A stretch of DNA of 64,000 nt from Pholiota molesta (lineage: Eukaryota; Basidiomycota; Agaricomycetes; Agaricales; Strophariaceae): assembly GCA_014925825.1 (NCBI GenBank), contig JACGCK010000178.1:1-64000 (forward strand). Reading direction: 5' to 3'. How positions within the stretch are numbered: position 1 is the first letter of the stretch; each line of letters opens with the position of its first letter. Under the pieces are notes generated by a model that searched no databases, was not told the origin of the DNA, and saw nothing but the letters and a program-made list of their open reading frames with translations. Of this stretch, positions 47,618 to 59,866 are shown piece by piece. Both the position numbers and the translations under genes were made by a program.

Positions 47618-49787
47618 TTTTGAAAATCACACTACATTCAGTTTTGATGCGCCCATAGGACCCATATCCTATCCGCGATATCTTGTGAAGGGTGGTGCAC
47701 CGTCTGTTATATACATTCCTCTCTTCTGCTTTCTTTAGATTTCTTGATACCTTCCTTCATCTCTAGTGTTTGAGATCTGTCGATTTCTTGAATTATTCAA
47801 TTTGTTCAATCCTTCTCTCTGTGAAAATTTGTCTCGTGATGAACAGTCACTAGTCAGTACTAGTGTTAGTCAGCGCTTACAGGTACTGCTCCGTTTCGAA
47901 ATGATTGCATGTTCTTGTCATGGTTGGAACTTGTTAATGCGCGTTGTCTGTTTGGGAAATACCGCAGGCAACAGCAATCTGGGCAGATTCAGTTCTCATC
48001 TTCCGTCAGATTGCTTGGGACTAAGCGACACAGGAATCCTAGGAACACAATTTAACGCTCAGCCAAGTCAAACTCCGCGGGATTTCGTGTAGTATGTCGA
48101 TGCAGATCCTGAATGACATATCTCCTCGATGAGTACCAACTCATCTTCGGCTTCGTGATCGTCGGAACAGCGCAGTACTGTCATTTCACGGAACCATGGA
48201 GATACGTTGTTTCACTAGTAGAACGCGGTCGCGCATTAAGCAAGACGTTCTGCCTCGAGTCTGATGAAAACCAGAGTGAATGTCTCGCAATTTTTCAACA
48301 CATGCACCCTCCGCGGTCATTTCATAGATCACAGCGATCAGCCATGTTGCCTGTGCATATGCATTGTCTATCATCGACTCCAATTGGATGAGTGAACTGC
48401 ATGTATATAACACTTAAGTGTATGATTCGATAATTGAGTACAATCTCACCCCCAGAAATGGTACCTAAATGCTTATTTCTTGAATTGATTAAAGATGAAT
48501 CGATGACGATTGTCCATTCATCTCTACAAAACTCTTCAATCCTGAGTAGAGAATGTGTTATATCTACTTACTAATTAGAAGTCATCAGTGGCTGAGATCA
48601 CACAGACTAAAATGGTGACACAGTGGGCAATCTGCGCTTCCTTAGACTGACCCAGAATATCGGGGCATCTGCATGTCATCTTCACCTGGATATAACAGCA
48701 TCGCTCCGGCTTTGAACAATCTGAGATCTCCATAGATGTAGCGGTTTTAACGAAAATGAAAGTATCTTCTTCCCGCAGCAGGCGCATTTCTGCATCTACA
48801 ATAACTGGCGCCCATGATCGCTCATCCCTGAATGCCTATTTTAAGCCTACCCCGCATGCCACAGTGTTACTATTTTTAGCGTGATGACTAGGACTGCTCA
48901 GGACTGCTCAGGATGGCGGCAGCGAACCTACTCTGCGTGCGGATCGCCCTTCTCTCACATATTTGAGCAACGCTGCAGAGCAATCGATGTCTTTGGGTCT
49001 TCAATGTAGACTGGCTTTGCTGTGCCGTGAGGATATTCAGAAGCTTGCTCGTTTATTCAGATAGACGCTACAGTATATTTATTCCTGTCGTTGATATGCC
49101 ATTGACGTCCCGACAGGGATCCAAAGCGTATGCGATGACTTGGATGCAAACTATTGGGACATTTACACGCCTGTAGGCTGAGTTGAGCCTTATTTCAATC
49201 GTGCTTCTTTGATCTTTTTGGCCTGAAATTGACCACAGTTCCATTGGTTGCAGCATCATAAGATAGCTGGACGCGGTGTTGTCATAGATCCTGCCAGCAA
49301 TAATACACCATGGCTTAGCTCAATATCCACATAATATATGTCAGAAAACAGGTGGAGCACCGTTTTTTTTTCTTAGTTGCATTATTCGAAGAAGTGTCGG
49401 CGTTCGAAGTTTGCGTGCCAAGTGCTTTCTACAACCAGTAAAGTAAGACCACCCTTAAGATAAAATTTACCTTACGAAGCCATTCTGCCCTTTGAGAATA
49501 CAACGCATTGCCAAATAAGAGCTCGCCATGACATGTTATTCTTTGAATTTTTCACACGAAACGACGTAATTTCGCAACTGACACCGATAATAGAGTAGTA
49601 CTTATCTATAGCCTGAGGTATCTATGTCATTGTAGATAAGTGAATAGAAATACGTATATAGAAATCAGCATTCCTCACCTCACAAGGCGGCAGATCAGGG
49701 GAAGCTGTGTACATCCCTGACAAATTATTTTAATTGCGCTTAGACAGATCTTCAGCATCTGCCTTAAATACATATCTGCCAGAAGCT

Positions 49788-49958
49788 AGACTCGAACCCA
49801 GTCTACATGGGTAGAAAAACCCGGCTGAATGACTTACTAAAATGTGATGAGTAACGACTTTCCAAAAACATCGGGTGATCGCCGGGTATTCTTTGTGGTA
49901 AGAATACCCTGCTGGCTGCAAGCCATACTTATTCGTCACAACGTCAGGAGTCGAGACT
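49788..49958 (-). repeat. SINE-like repeat, long copy
   Basis: Both ends match 25698-25749 in inverted orientation; the central about 120 bp are present only here. On the minus strand an A-box-like TCATTCAGCCGG is followed at short spacing by the B-box-like GGTTCGAGTCT, suggesting a tRNA-derived retroelement. That origin is inference. Confidence 0.6.
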
Positions 49959-50128
49959 AGCCAGAAGCTTTCCCGACTTACTTCACATTGCAACACTTCG
50001 GCACTGGCGTTATTCCATCGATTACCTCGGACCTTGCCATGCGCAGCGTCATGGTTTGAATTCCGATTTGAATATCTATATCGGCATGTTCTGTAGGCGA
50101 TCGATGACCCTACCCATTGAAGCTCATT

Positions 50129-50398
50129 ATGGAATCATCGAGCAGACGCCGCTCTTGTGGTCTAGTCGGAGACTCGTATCTTCTATCCCGCCGGATGCCA
50201 TGCCGCCGACGCGGAACTCTTCACTCCGCCTCCTCTTACTCTGACCTCAGTGAGCGTTCACCTGGCGGTCACTCTCAAAAATATTCCCGTCCTTGTGGGC
50301 AAGTTACACTACTTACTTCATATGTTAGAGTCAACAAATTCTCTTTCATAGGTACACCCAAGCGCAGAATAATAGAACCTAATAAGTCTGAATACTGA
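50129..50398 (+). CDS. Possible small basic protein, 89 codons
   Basis: ATG-initiated frame rich in Ser and Arg (MESSSRRRSCGLVGDSYLL) with two CxxR-like spots. No family recognised, and no clear intron or promoter support. It may be chance or a lineage-specific gene. Confidence 0.2.
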   Translation: MESSSRRRSCGLVGDSYLLSRRMPCRRRGTLHSASSYSDLSERSPGGHSQKYSRPCGQVTLLTSYVRVNKFSFIGTPKRRIIEPNKSEY

Positions 50399-51349
50399 TA
50401 CCAACATTCCATCCATCTCGGTTCCGAAAAAATTATTTGGACATGTACGAAGATGTGATAATTCCACAGAACTCAGTGGCCCTTTTAAATAAATGGTAGA
50501 AGAGGCGCCGGCAAACCATTAGAGATGGCCGCCGGCCGGCACCCGGCATACTTATTGAAGCTTCTCAGAGGGTCACCGGTCACCAGTCACCCAGTCAGAC
50601 ATCCCGAGATGGTTTGCAGATTACTATATTAGGCGCGCCAATTTACATATATTTCCTGTGTTGTGTGCGTGGCCAATTGGCCAATCAACGCTCTTTCCGC
50701 GCGAAGTGACTTGTCAGTGCTTGTAATTGTATTGAGAGCACGAAACTGTTACCTATTGAATGACTTACACATTAGCTCACTCCACTTTCTCGCTATGTAT
50801 GGGCAATTATGTCAGTGCAGGAGTAATTTACCATAGAGATTGCTCATGTCAATGGCCGCCGAGCTTGCTCAACAAAAATAAATTGGTTAGGTTATAATTA
50901 TACAAAATGCTTATCTATACTCATATGCAGGTGCTGTACAGCGTTTTTCGAATGCCTCGGTTAGACGTGTGAAAGATGTAGAAAGTGACCGCCTGGTGGG
51001 CAGTGGTGGCCTAAGGTAGCCTACCCCTTCAGTCCTAATAGAACATTCTGTTCGAGAAGGCACTGGTAGATTTCAAGTAAAGCGATTTCGGCGGAGTGTC
51101 CTGGAATGTCAAAGAACAATATGCAATAACATATTTCCATTAAGTACTATCGTGAACTACTACACTTCGCATCCTACGATCCAGTCGGGGTGGCAGCGTC
51201 ACTCATTCTGCATCTCCATGGAATGTAATTCCCTTTTATCCGTATATTCACTATAATCTGCGCTGCTTCAAAAAGTTGCTTACCTCTCTCTTTATGCCAT
51301 AGTTGGCTCTAGTCAACTGACTGGCTGAGAACAAGAATTGTGAATGTAT

Positions 51350-52503
51350 CTACCGAGGGGCATGTACATCACAGCGCGTCCTGTCTAGTGGGTCGACGCT
51401 AATCCAGCATCTACAGTAACCATTCTCATCATGGCTATCAAGCTCCCGTGCCCAACTGCTCGCTACGTCCGGCGTGGTCACCGCGACCATATCCCGCCCA
51501 CGACGTGCATGCGGGTCGAGCGCCACAGAAACCCGCGGTGACGAGGTGCGCGCGGTAGGCATGTTGCGCAGGAGATCTTCGTGAGATGGGATGGGCATTA
51601 GCATCGACTGGCGCGATTTCTGCTCCTGCTGGTCAGTCTGCTCGGCAGGACTCGTCGCAGCAGTGGGGCTCTCGACGAAGGACACCGCGCGTGGGCGTGG
51701 CTCAGCACTCTTCCCAGAGATGGGCATCACGTCCACACACCCGTTCACGTCCAGCGTCGCGGTGGAGGACGCCCAACTCACGCGCTTGTCAGGCGACTTG
51801 GCGCCTGTGGAAAAACTGGATTTGCGCGGGCGTGCGGTGGAGTTGCGTGGCGTATGTTTTATATCTGCATTTACGGGAGTGGGTTTTCCAAGGGTGCTGA
51901 GACTGCTCGATTTGGGGCCGCTGCTGTCGCTGCAGAGGGTTGCGCTAGTGCTGACACTGCTCGATTTAGGCCGCGTAGGGATAGCGGCCCCGCAGTCTTT
52001 GACAATGGGAATTTTGGTGGCTAAAGCAGAGGCAGTAGTGGCGGAGCTTATAGGTGCGGAAGAAGAGCGGTTCCGGTTGTCCCGCTTCACGAGTTGGAGC
52101 GGAGGTGGGGAGAATTTCTCCTGTTCTCTGCGCTCTCGGTCCTGTCGCTTCTCCTCTTTTTTTGCTCTGAGACGTGCTATACGTGCTACCTCGCGGGCTC
52201 TCATGCGCTAGATATCGATATAAGGTATGCCAACAAATAGAAGAAATCTAGAACGTACCTCCGGATTCACGTCGAGCCATGGAGGAGAGTCGGCGTACTC
52301 TCTTTTGATTAATACGACCCAGATCCACCAGCTGATGGCCGTGAGCACAGTGCCAACGAGGAATGCAAGACCACCGAAAGCATATATCTTCAAAACAATC
52401 ATGCCCAAAGCAGGGATAGGTCTGTGGTCGATTGGGACATCATGGGGAATCCTGAGATGGTGGGTTCGGGGACAGGGTCTGCTCTTTCGCCGACGATGGG
52501 CAT
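51350..52503 (-). CDS. Small membrane protein with long disordered basic/Ser-rich tail, unknown
   Basis: ATG 52503 in CCACCATG context gives MPIVGERADPVPEPTISGFP. After a one-base break at a C/G run (52444-52447) the frame continues HDVPIDHRPIPALG. A hydrophobic stretch follows that can span the membrane once or twice (IVLKIYAFGGLAFLVGTVLT then AISWWIWVVLI), then KREYADSPPWLDVNPE. A roughly 51-nt intron (ending near 52207) leads into RMRAREVARIARLRAKKEEK, a basic helical segment. About 230 Ser/Pro-rich residues come next, ending YCRCWISVDPLDRTRCDVH. No named family recognised. The helix after the membrane span could be a coiled coil. Divergent from the DAG-lipase gene. Confidence 0.62.
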
Positions 52504-53064
52504 GGTGGATAGGTAAGTGGTAATTGGTTCAGTGGGTGAGTTGCTTGGCAGGTATCTTTCTCAGACAGTGGTATCCAAGCGGATATAGTTTCGCGTCCTG
52601 ATCCCGCAGGCACACAGTCCTCTATGCGTAGCTCGGAACAGTCGAGTTTTCCTGTTCTAGTGGATGGAGATGATAGTTTGAGTCTGGGTGACGACTCATT
52701 CCGAAGAAGACCAGGCCATTCTATCATATTGTTGAATGATATTGAGTTTCGGCCTGCAATCGGGCTGAACCAGACAGATCCAAAAAGAATCGGGTCCTAG
52801 TGAAAGGCCTTAGCGTCAATCTCGGCAAAATAGTTGGAAAAGCAGTTAACATGTGGTAATCAATTGGAAAGAATGATCATGAAAGAGCGCCAGTGTGGTC
52901 CATTGATCGATGACGTAATCCTAGCATCTAATCTCTGACCCTAACCTGGGGTCATTTGGCAATTTCACGAGGAAGAGCGAATTTGGGGAAGCAAGGCCGC
53001 AAGCCGTTCTCTCTCCTTCTCTTTCACGCCCAAGGCTAGTCCAGGCATCGTCCGTAGCGACTGT
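52504..53064. promoter_or_regulatory. Divergent intergenic region
   Basis: 561 bp between the membrane-protein start and the lipase start, presumably both promoters. An open frame on the minus strand (52440-52727) overlaps the presumed leader but shows no motif. Confidence 0.4.
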
Positions 53065-55829
53065 ATGGCCAAAACCTGGGACATATACAGTCGACAAGGT
53101 ATCGACATCGCTCACAAAGCCACCTCTTTTGGCTTCTCTGCTGTCAAGACTGGGACCAGGTTAGGGGTACGTGCCACATTTCTGTGTGATTCTGGGGATT
53201 TACAAATTGTTTTGAAGTTCTCTATAGCTCGAGCGGTCGCATCAACAGCAGTTGGCGCGACTACTACTGTTGTCGACCTCGCTTTATTTGGCGGTGGCTC
53301 TGTTACTCGACCTGTAGCGGGCCTCGCGGTATCCACGGTCCTAAGCATCGCGGAACAGATCACGCTCGCACCCATTCATCTTGGTGAATACATCACGTCC
53401 ACATCCCTTCTCGCTGCGCATGGTTCGATAAATGTCCTTTCGGTGATATTTCCCGGGAGCAGCGATGCATCATTTTCCTTGGTGTCATTTGTGGGTTTAG
53501 TGCGCCGTGAATTAGCGCACACGGATAGCGGGAGTGTGCCGGAGAAACGTTACGGGCTCACTCAGGTTGCGAGGGCGATAGTTGGATGGGTGGCTTTGCA
53601 AGGTGTCACACAAGAGTGGCAGGAAAAGAGGTGGTTCAAACACCTGAAAGAGTTGGACGTTATGGAGGCCCCCAAGACGCAGAGGACATTGAAGCACAAG
53701 TGCGCTCTATGCAATTTTAATTGCTACCATCCAACTCATTGTTCATCAACAGGGCTTCCCGTATTCGCGTAACATCAGACATTATCCTCCCTGGCCAGCA
53801 GGCCGCCCAAATCATCGCAGCCGACATCGGCGACCCCGCCACGAAGCACTCGCGGCCATTCATGACCCGTACCAAATCTCACATTTCTCTCCACCGCTAT
53901 CGCACTGCGACCTCCGGCATCTTCTTCTAGACTCTCCCAAGAGATAACCACCCCCATTTCGCCCGCATACGTCTCGCCTGTCCCCTTGAGCAATGACGAA
54001 CTCAAGAAGACGATGCGCCGCCTGTCGAAGATGGTGCTTGCAGGATATGGGGGCGCGACTCTATTGTTTTTCGGAGTGTCGCCGACGGCATTTGATACCC
54101 ATCTTAAGAAGAAGAACAAGCCACCGGCAGGTTCGAGTACGCTCGCCGATGCGATGGATCGCGAAAAAAAGGTGGAAGAGGAGCAACTGGCGGAGGCGGT
54201 AGATGCTGCGGAGGCGGAGGCTGCAGGCGACGGCAAGCTTCCTGAACTGCCCTTGCGGAAGGAGGAATATTCATGGTGGGATGTCCTGCTGGGAAAGCAC
54301 GATCAGGAAATATTTGAGCGTTCTCTGGCGCACGCAGAAGACTCGCCGCTTACGGCGGAGGGCGAAGCGGAAAGCGAATACTCAGAATATTAAAGCCACA
54401 GCTGTGAGTTTGCTCAAACCTCATCAGTCTCATTGATGCTCATTTTTCAGGTCGTGGGTAATGAACACCTCATGCCCCGCTTCTGGGTCCTCACAGACCA
54501 TGACCGAGGCCAAGTATCTTAGTCATACGAGGGACAATGTCTCTCAACGATATCGCAGCCGACCTTACATGCGACCCCGAGCTGTTCCAGCCAGCATCGA
54601 CCGCGCAGCCCATGGAGGCGATGACACGCCTGTGCCTGGACATTTCGCTTTTCCTCTCTGGACGCGAAGGACTTGGGTGACAAGGGCGAAGGGAAGAAGT
54701 ATTATGTGCATGGGGGCATGTTGAGAATGGCAAAGGCCATGGGGGATGTTGGTAAGCCTGTACATTTGGCGGTCATGGAGGCATTACACAAACATCCTGA
54801 TTTCGGTAAGTCTTTACTTGTTAATTGGATATTCTGGCTGATTTTATTCTAGATCTTATATTGTGTGGACACAGTTTGGGTGCGGCCGTCGCTGCGATGT
54901 TGGGCATGGTGAGTGAATGGGTATACCATTCTACTGGCTATGATATTGATTATTTGACCAGATGTGGGCCGATCCGAATACATGTCAGACCGTGCGGTCC
55001 AGTGGACTGCCCGTCGGACGACAAGTCCAAGTTTTCGCCTTCGGGCCTCCGTACGTGCTGCAATAATGTTGTTTGACTATCTATTTATCAATCGATCATA
55101 TAGGACCCTGACTGATGCTGCTCTCTCTCGCCTTTCTTCAAGCTCATAGTATCGCTAGTATATTCGCATGACATTGTTTCTCGCCTCTCGCTCGGCTCTG
55201 TGCGTGATCTCAAGAACGCGGCGATGTGGCTTTGTGAGGCAGAGGCGAGGGGGGATGGCCAAGAGGGGTGGTCGGCAGTTACGGCGCGTGCAAAGAGGTG
55301 GAAGGATAATACGGGTTGGAAGGAGGATATGGATTGGGTGAGTGCGCTTATAGTTGATTCTTTCCGTCTCCAGAGACATCTGTATCTTCTGATGCAAAAT
55401 GGCTGGACATGGACTCGACTAGGCTGCAATGCAATGCAATAGTTTGACTGACAGATGACTTTTCCCAAAAATTCTAGTTCATCGCTATGCGCAAGACGCT
55501 GGAAGCAAATATGCAGAATACGTGTATGTATCCACCGGGTCGCGTACTATGGGCAATGCGGGATCGCGATCTCCACCCCGCGCACCGGCTGCATTCAATA
55601 CCAGATGACGCAAAGGGGATGGTGGAGAGATCTGGATAGGCTGCGCCTGTTTGAGGTATTGGATGTTGAGCAGGTATTCTCGCAGACTGTTTTTGCAATG
55701 GATATGTTGTCGTGAGTTCCCGTTTCAGTTTTCAATAACCGCGTTAACCTTAATGGTTCTTTCTATCCTTGATTTAATAGAGCGCATCTTCCTCACCAGT
55801 ACGATCGTGTACTACATGACTTGCTCTAA
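53065..55829 (+). CDS. sn1-specific diacylglycerol lipase-like (class 3 lipase) with several frame breaks
   Basis: Membrane-associated alpha/beta hydrolase that releases fatty acid from diacylglycerol. ATG 53065 (MAKTWDIYSRQGIDIAHKAT). After an intron, hydrophobic segments follow (FSIARAVASTAVGATTTVVD, GLAVSTVLSIAEQITLAPIH, INVLSVIFPG). Then come a long linker (KKTMRRLSKMVLAGYGGATL), the lipase core (RFWVLTDHDRGQV, VIRGTMSLNDIAADLTCDP, YYVHGGMLRMAKAMGDVGKP) and the nucleophile elbow LILCGHSLGAAVAAMLGM. FAFGPP, SLVYSHDIVSRLSLGSV (likely catalytic Asp) and a C-terminal HLPHQYDRVLHDLL (likely catalytic His) complete it. Frame breaks lie near 53920, 54375, 54515, 54620, 54655, 55140 (A-run) and 55630. 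Introns are otherwise regular. Confidence 0.8.
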
Positions 55830-56476
55830 TTCTTGAAAGCCGACGACTTTGGGCGACAACGACGCCACCGTGGAATAATAATACCAACGATACAACTAAC
55901 CTAATTAATATTCAGCAGCCAACATGTATACTCATCACTACATTCATTCTCTTCACTCGTCCGCCGATATTCAACTGATTCGCAAATCGCAATGATCATC
56001 TCCTAACACAGGGCGTTAGACTTAGATTGGAGCACTTTTATTGTATTATGTATTTTACGAATAACATGTCAAATATGTATCCCTACCATCATTTCTCTTC
56101 ATGGATTTGAAGTCCAAAGTAGTCGAGGCTGTTGAGAGTTTTGAAATTGGTCGTTGATTGGAATTGGTGCAGGACTCGAGACTGGTCGAGACATAACAGT
56201 ACTCATCGTGGGAAGATATTCCAAAATGGGTAACAAGGAACGCGACTTGTCCCGAAGGAAGAAGAGCGGTTGCGGTTGGTCAACACTCCACACAACGACC
56301 ACGGACTTTAGACGCGCTGCCACAAGCATATGGTATGAGCGAGCCTTTTCAACGAGGTATATGGGCTGACCTAGTACTAGGTATGTGAAAACATATGCAA
56401 TGCACCTGGCCACAACTAGCTAGGCTTGCTTTCCGTGGGTTTGCTCGACCGTCGTCCACCAACCGTACTCCTACCC
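55830..56476. other. Spacer DAG lipase to PPR-like gene
   Basis: 647 bp; no recognised coding signal. The right part is presumably the promoter of the PPR-like gene. Confidence 0.4.
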
Positions 56477-59148
56477 ATGGCCGCCTTGCAACCCATTCGG
56501 CTCTATGGCTCTCGTCTACGGCGCATTTCCTCCTTTAGCGCCCTTTTTCTCCAACATCGGCGGCTGTACGTCTCCGTGCAGACTTCACGCGATACCCCTT
56601 CGTCCACCACCCACCACCACCACCCAGCTCCAGCGCAGTGAGCTCGTCCGGACCTTTGCTTGATAGCACAGCAGATGGCTTTTCGTTTGAAAAGTTGTCA
56701 AAGCCCGGCTACAGCCACGCAGAGATAGGGCGCAATGCTGCGCAGGCCGTCCGTGTGTCGATGCAACTGGGCAACCATCACGATGCGTTTCTCATTGTGC
56801 AGTCTTTATATCTTTCGCGGCTCGATCATTCGCGGCTCGCGTCTGACTCTAAAAACGAGAAAACACGACTATCCGCTCTGCGGCGCATGAGTTACAGAGG
56901 CATAATCCACGAAGACCGTATTGAATTCGACAAACGCGTCTCACCGCGTCTCTCTGCGCATGCTCTCCTGCACAGCCTCATCCGGCGTGGAGAGAGCCAA
57001 AGAGCTGAAGATTTCGTATCTGGGATGGCTTCACTAGGCACGCGCGTGCGATCCCGTTCACTGGAGGCCGTGCTCGAGGGGCTCGCAGATCGCTCTTCGA
57101 GTTCGCCGCCAACGCACTTGATCCCCCTCAATCGTCTAGACCCGCTCGGCGTGACAACGCTCAAACCACACTTGGCTACCAACAACGAACTCACCGCCGG
57201 CGCGCTAAGAATCTTGCAGACAGCGCGCCGGCCTGGAGGCAGGAGCACGAACAGGATGTATCGGTATTATTCACGCTGTGTATCATCAACGGCGAGATCA
57301 TTTTGGCGTCATTGATCTTTGGCACTCTCCTGCGCGATTGGCAGGCGCGCGAGAAGGCAAAGGAGGCTGCGGCTGCGTCCTGTCCAGCGGGACTTCCAGA
57401 GTCGATGAACAATGCTCCACTCCCTAATGTAAAGGATCTCAGGCGCATATGCGCTTTCATCACATGGAATTTTAGCACCCCAATGACAGACGCATCCTCG
57501 AAAGTCGCATTCGCCGATTCCTTACAGGCACTCGCGAATCTGGTGCACGATATGGATGAGGGGCGGTTGTGCGTCCCTTTGGAGCCGGTTATCACGGCAA
57601 TATCCAAATGTCCCCGTACTCGCGAGTCTGTTTGGATATCTGAAAAAGGCGTGGGGCTGAAGCAGGTGCAAGCATAGCGTATTTCCACAAGGTCCTGGAT
57701 CGGCTGATAACATCCCTGCCTGACCGCGAGCGCGAGCAAGAACGTCAACGCCAGGAAGCAGAGATTAATACCGATCAGACACGCAGGCCTGGGGAACCGA
57801 TCAACCCCTTCACTTACAATGCCCTCCTCCATTATACACTGCGTCACTGCATTCGCTCGAGCGCGCGGAGTTCGTACTCACCCATATGCTCTTGGGCCTA
57901 AACAACGGGCCATCGCCTCAAATAGCTAAAATCGCAAGGTGTCCGCCTTGAACATCCTTGAACGCGCTAAGAAGGATTACCCGCCCGGGGCGGTCGAATC
58001 GCTCATGAACGACATCGGTCTGAGCTCCGCCTCGTTTGATGAGCTCGTTTGTACGCCAGAGGACGAGCTCAATCCATATGCACTGAGCTCGCGCATCACA
58101 CTTATGGTCTCCATGGGCCAGAGCAAAGCTGTCATCGAGGCACTCCCAAAAATCTTGCCTGGTTTGTACCCACCCGCGTCGCCTCAAGGTACGCCCACGA
58201 TAGTGGCGATGAAAGCGGCAGAAAAGTGGAGGGAGGATGGACTGAGCAAGGCGGTCCGGTTGGGCCCGGTGGTGTTTGTGGCGTTGTTGAACGCGCTGAG
58301 GAAGGATGGACGAACAGGATTGGCGGAGTCCGTGTTTTTGTATGGGCTTGAGGCTGAAAAGAGAAGCTTCGAGACGGACGTCAGTACTCAGGAGATGACA
58401 GTTGTCATCCGCCCTGGTGTCTCCCCCAGCATGCGTACACGACGATGATCCAGATTTACAACAACGAGCGGGTGCAGCCGCACACAGAAAAGCCATTGCC
58501 ATCAAATGGGGACTGACGCCAGAAGGCGCCCCGCTTCGATACACTTTAAAGGACGGCAAGCCAGTGGATCCAGTGAAGAGGAACGTGCTCGGACGAAGGA
58601 TGATCGTGCAGATGTATCACTCCTTGATGGCCGCCCCGAAGCCCTCGCCCAGCGACTTGCAAAACTCGAAGCGCTCGTGGAGCCAGGCGACAGGGCGAAA
58701 TGGACGGGTCAATGAAGGGAAAGCCACACCTCGAAATCGATATGGGAAGGGGCACGCATGGGTATGCGCCACCCGAGGCAGATGTCTGGTTCTTTGAGTC
58801 TCTTCTGAGCATGTTCATGAAAACGCCAGAGGACCCACTGCTCCGGCCCTGGTGCACGAGATGCGCAAACTGGGGATGACGGTGCGCCTGAACGCAAGGA
58901 AAGTTGTGAGGAATACGTGGGACCCGGCGGTACTGGAAGCGTTTGCTGTTAAAGGAATAAAAGTGAAAGAGTACCTGCGGGATCCGCTCGGGCAAACGCG
59001 TGATACTCGGCGTAGGGTGAAGACGGTCAGGGCGAGCGTCCCGAGTCGGATGGGGTGGAAGAGGTGGACCGTTGCGGAGCAGAAGCGAGGGATGAAAGAG
59101 GTCCAAAAAGAGGTTATCAATACTCCGACCACCCCAGCACCTGCTTAA
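56477..59148 (+). CDS. Probable PPR/helical-repeat mitochondrial protein with several frame breaks
   Basis: ATG 56477 opens a mitochondrial-type presequence rich in Arg, Ser and Leu (MAALQPIRLYGSRLRRISSF). Read across frames, the rest is almost all alpha-helical, with repeat-like pairs: LSAHALLHSLIRRGESQRAE, INPFTYNALLHYTLRH, AEFVLTHMLLGLNN, GPVVFVALLNALRKDGRTGL, LVHEMRKLGMTVRLNARKVV. These resemble degenerate pentatricopeptide motifs, suggesting organelle RNA processing or translation. The frame shifts near 56636, 57240, 57665, 57850, 57945, 58425 and 58830, and perhaps elsewhere. No introns are needed. It might alternatively be an unnamed basidiomycete-specific mitochondrial family. Confidence 0.55.
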
Positions 59149-59866
59149 TGACTTGTTGGGGGACGTTGCCCTTTTTGTTTTTGATTTGTAGACCGACCGT
59201 TTTCCCCTATGATTGAGGGTACATACTTTGATCGTCGAATCACCTGTTAACATGATACATGATAACAAGTTGAGACTGTTGAGCGTACTTTTCATCCGAC
59301 CGTCGCACAGTCGCAAGTCTTATATCAATTATTGATGCAATCACTTATCAGTCTTTCAAGCGCTCATGCACATGCTTAACGTCAACCACAACACGTACTA
59401 CATACTTACTTCGACTCTGAAATCTGCAACTCGATGGCAAACATGCTATCTGCTGCTAAGTACCTCAACTTGAAGCTCGAAGCTTGACCGGTTGGACCTT
59501 GGGTTCAAGTTGCCAGTGGAGACCTCCACTGCTGATTGGAATCTGTGTATGTAATCCACTTGAACTCAGGGTTACTTTGATTATCGAATCACCTTTGGAC
59601 AGGTGCCAAAAGTATTATTACTTGGCCGGTTCACGGCATTTGTTCGCGTCCTTCACTTCAAACCAGCTTCAAATTTGTTAGTGGACCAGACATTATTTGA
59701 ACCAAAAGCTCATTTTTTCTAACGCGACAAACACATTTGCAAGACGTGCAAAACTTGCATAGTATCAACACTTCCAAGGTCAGTTGTGCTTGTATGAAAA
59801 GGCTTCTAAATCAAACTAAGTTGTTACTGGCTCGCAGTTCCGCAACTACCTGAGTGATTCGACAAT
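59149..59866. other. Spacer with short direct repeat
   Basis: 718 bp. A 19-bp near-repeat TTTGATYRTCGAATCACCT occurs at about 59231 and 59577 in direct orientation. Otherwise nothing recognised. Confidence 0.4.

Larger units (their letters stand above)
47618..51349. other. Gene-poor accessory region
   Basis: 3.7 kb without a recognised gene. It holds the 171-bp SINE-like element (49788-49958), a 10-bp tandem duplication at 48891-48910 (GGACTGCTCA twice), a 9-bp inverted repeat (49600-49608 / 49633-49641), a palindrome GGCCAATTGGCC near 50671, and a possible short basic ORF at 50129-50398. Confidence 0.5.

Noticed and set aside
52440..52727. Separate 95-codon minus-strand gene upstream of the membrane protein
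   Set aside because: It overlaps the likely start and leader of that gene in another frame and has no motif.
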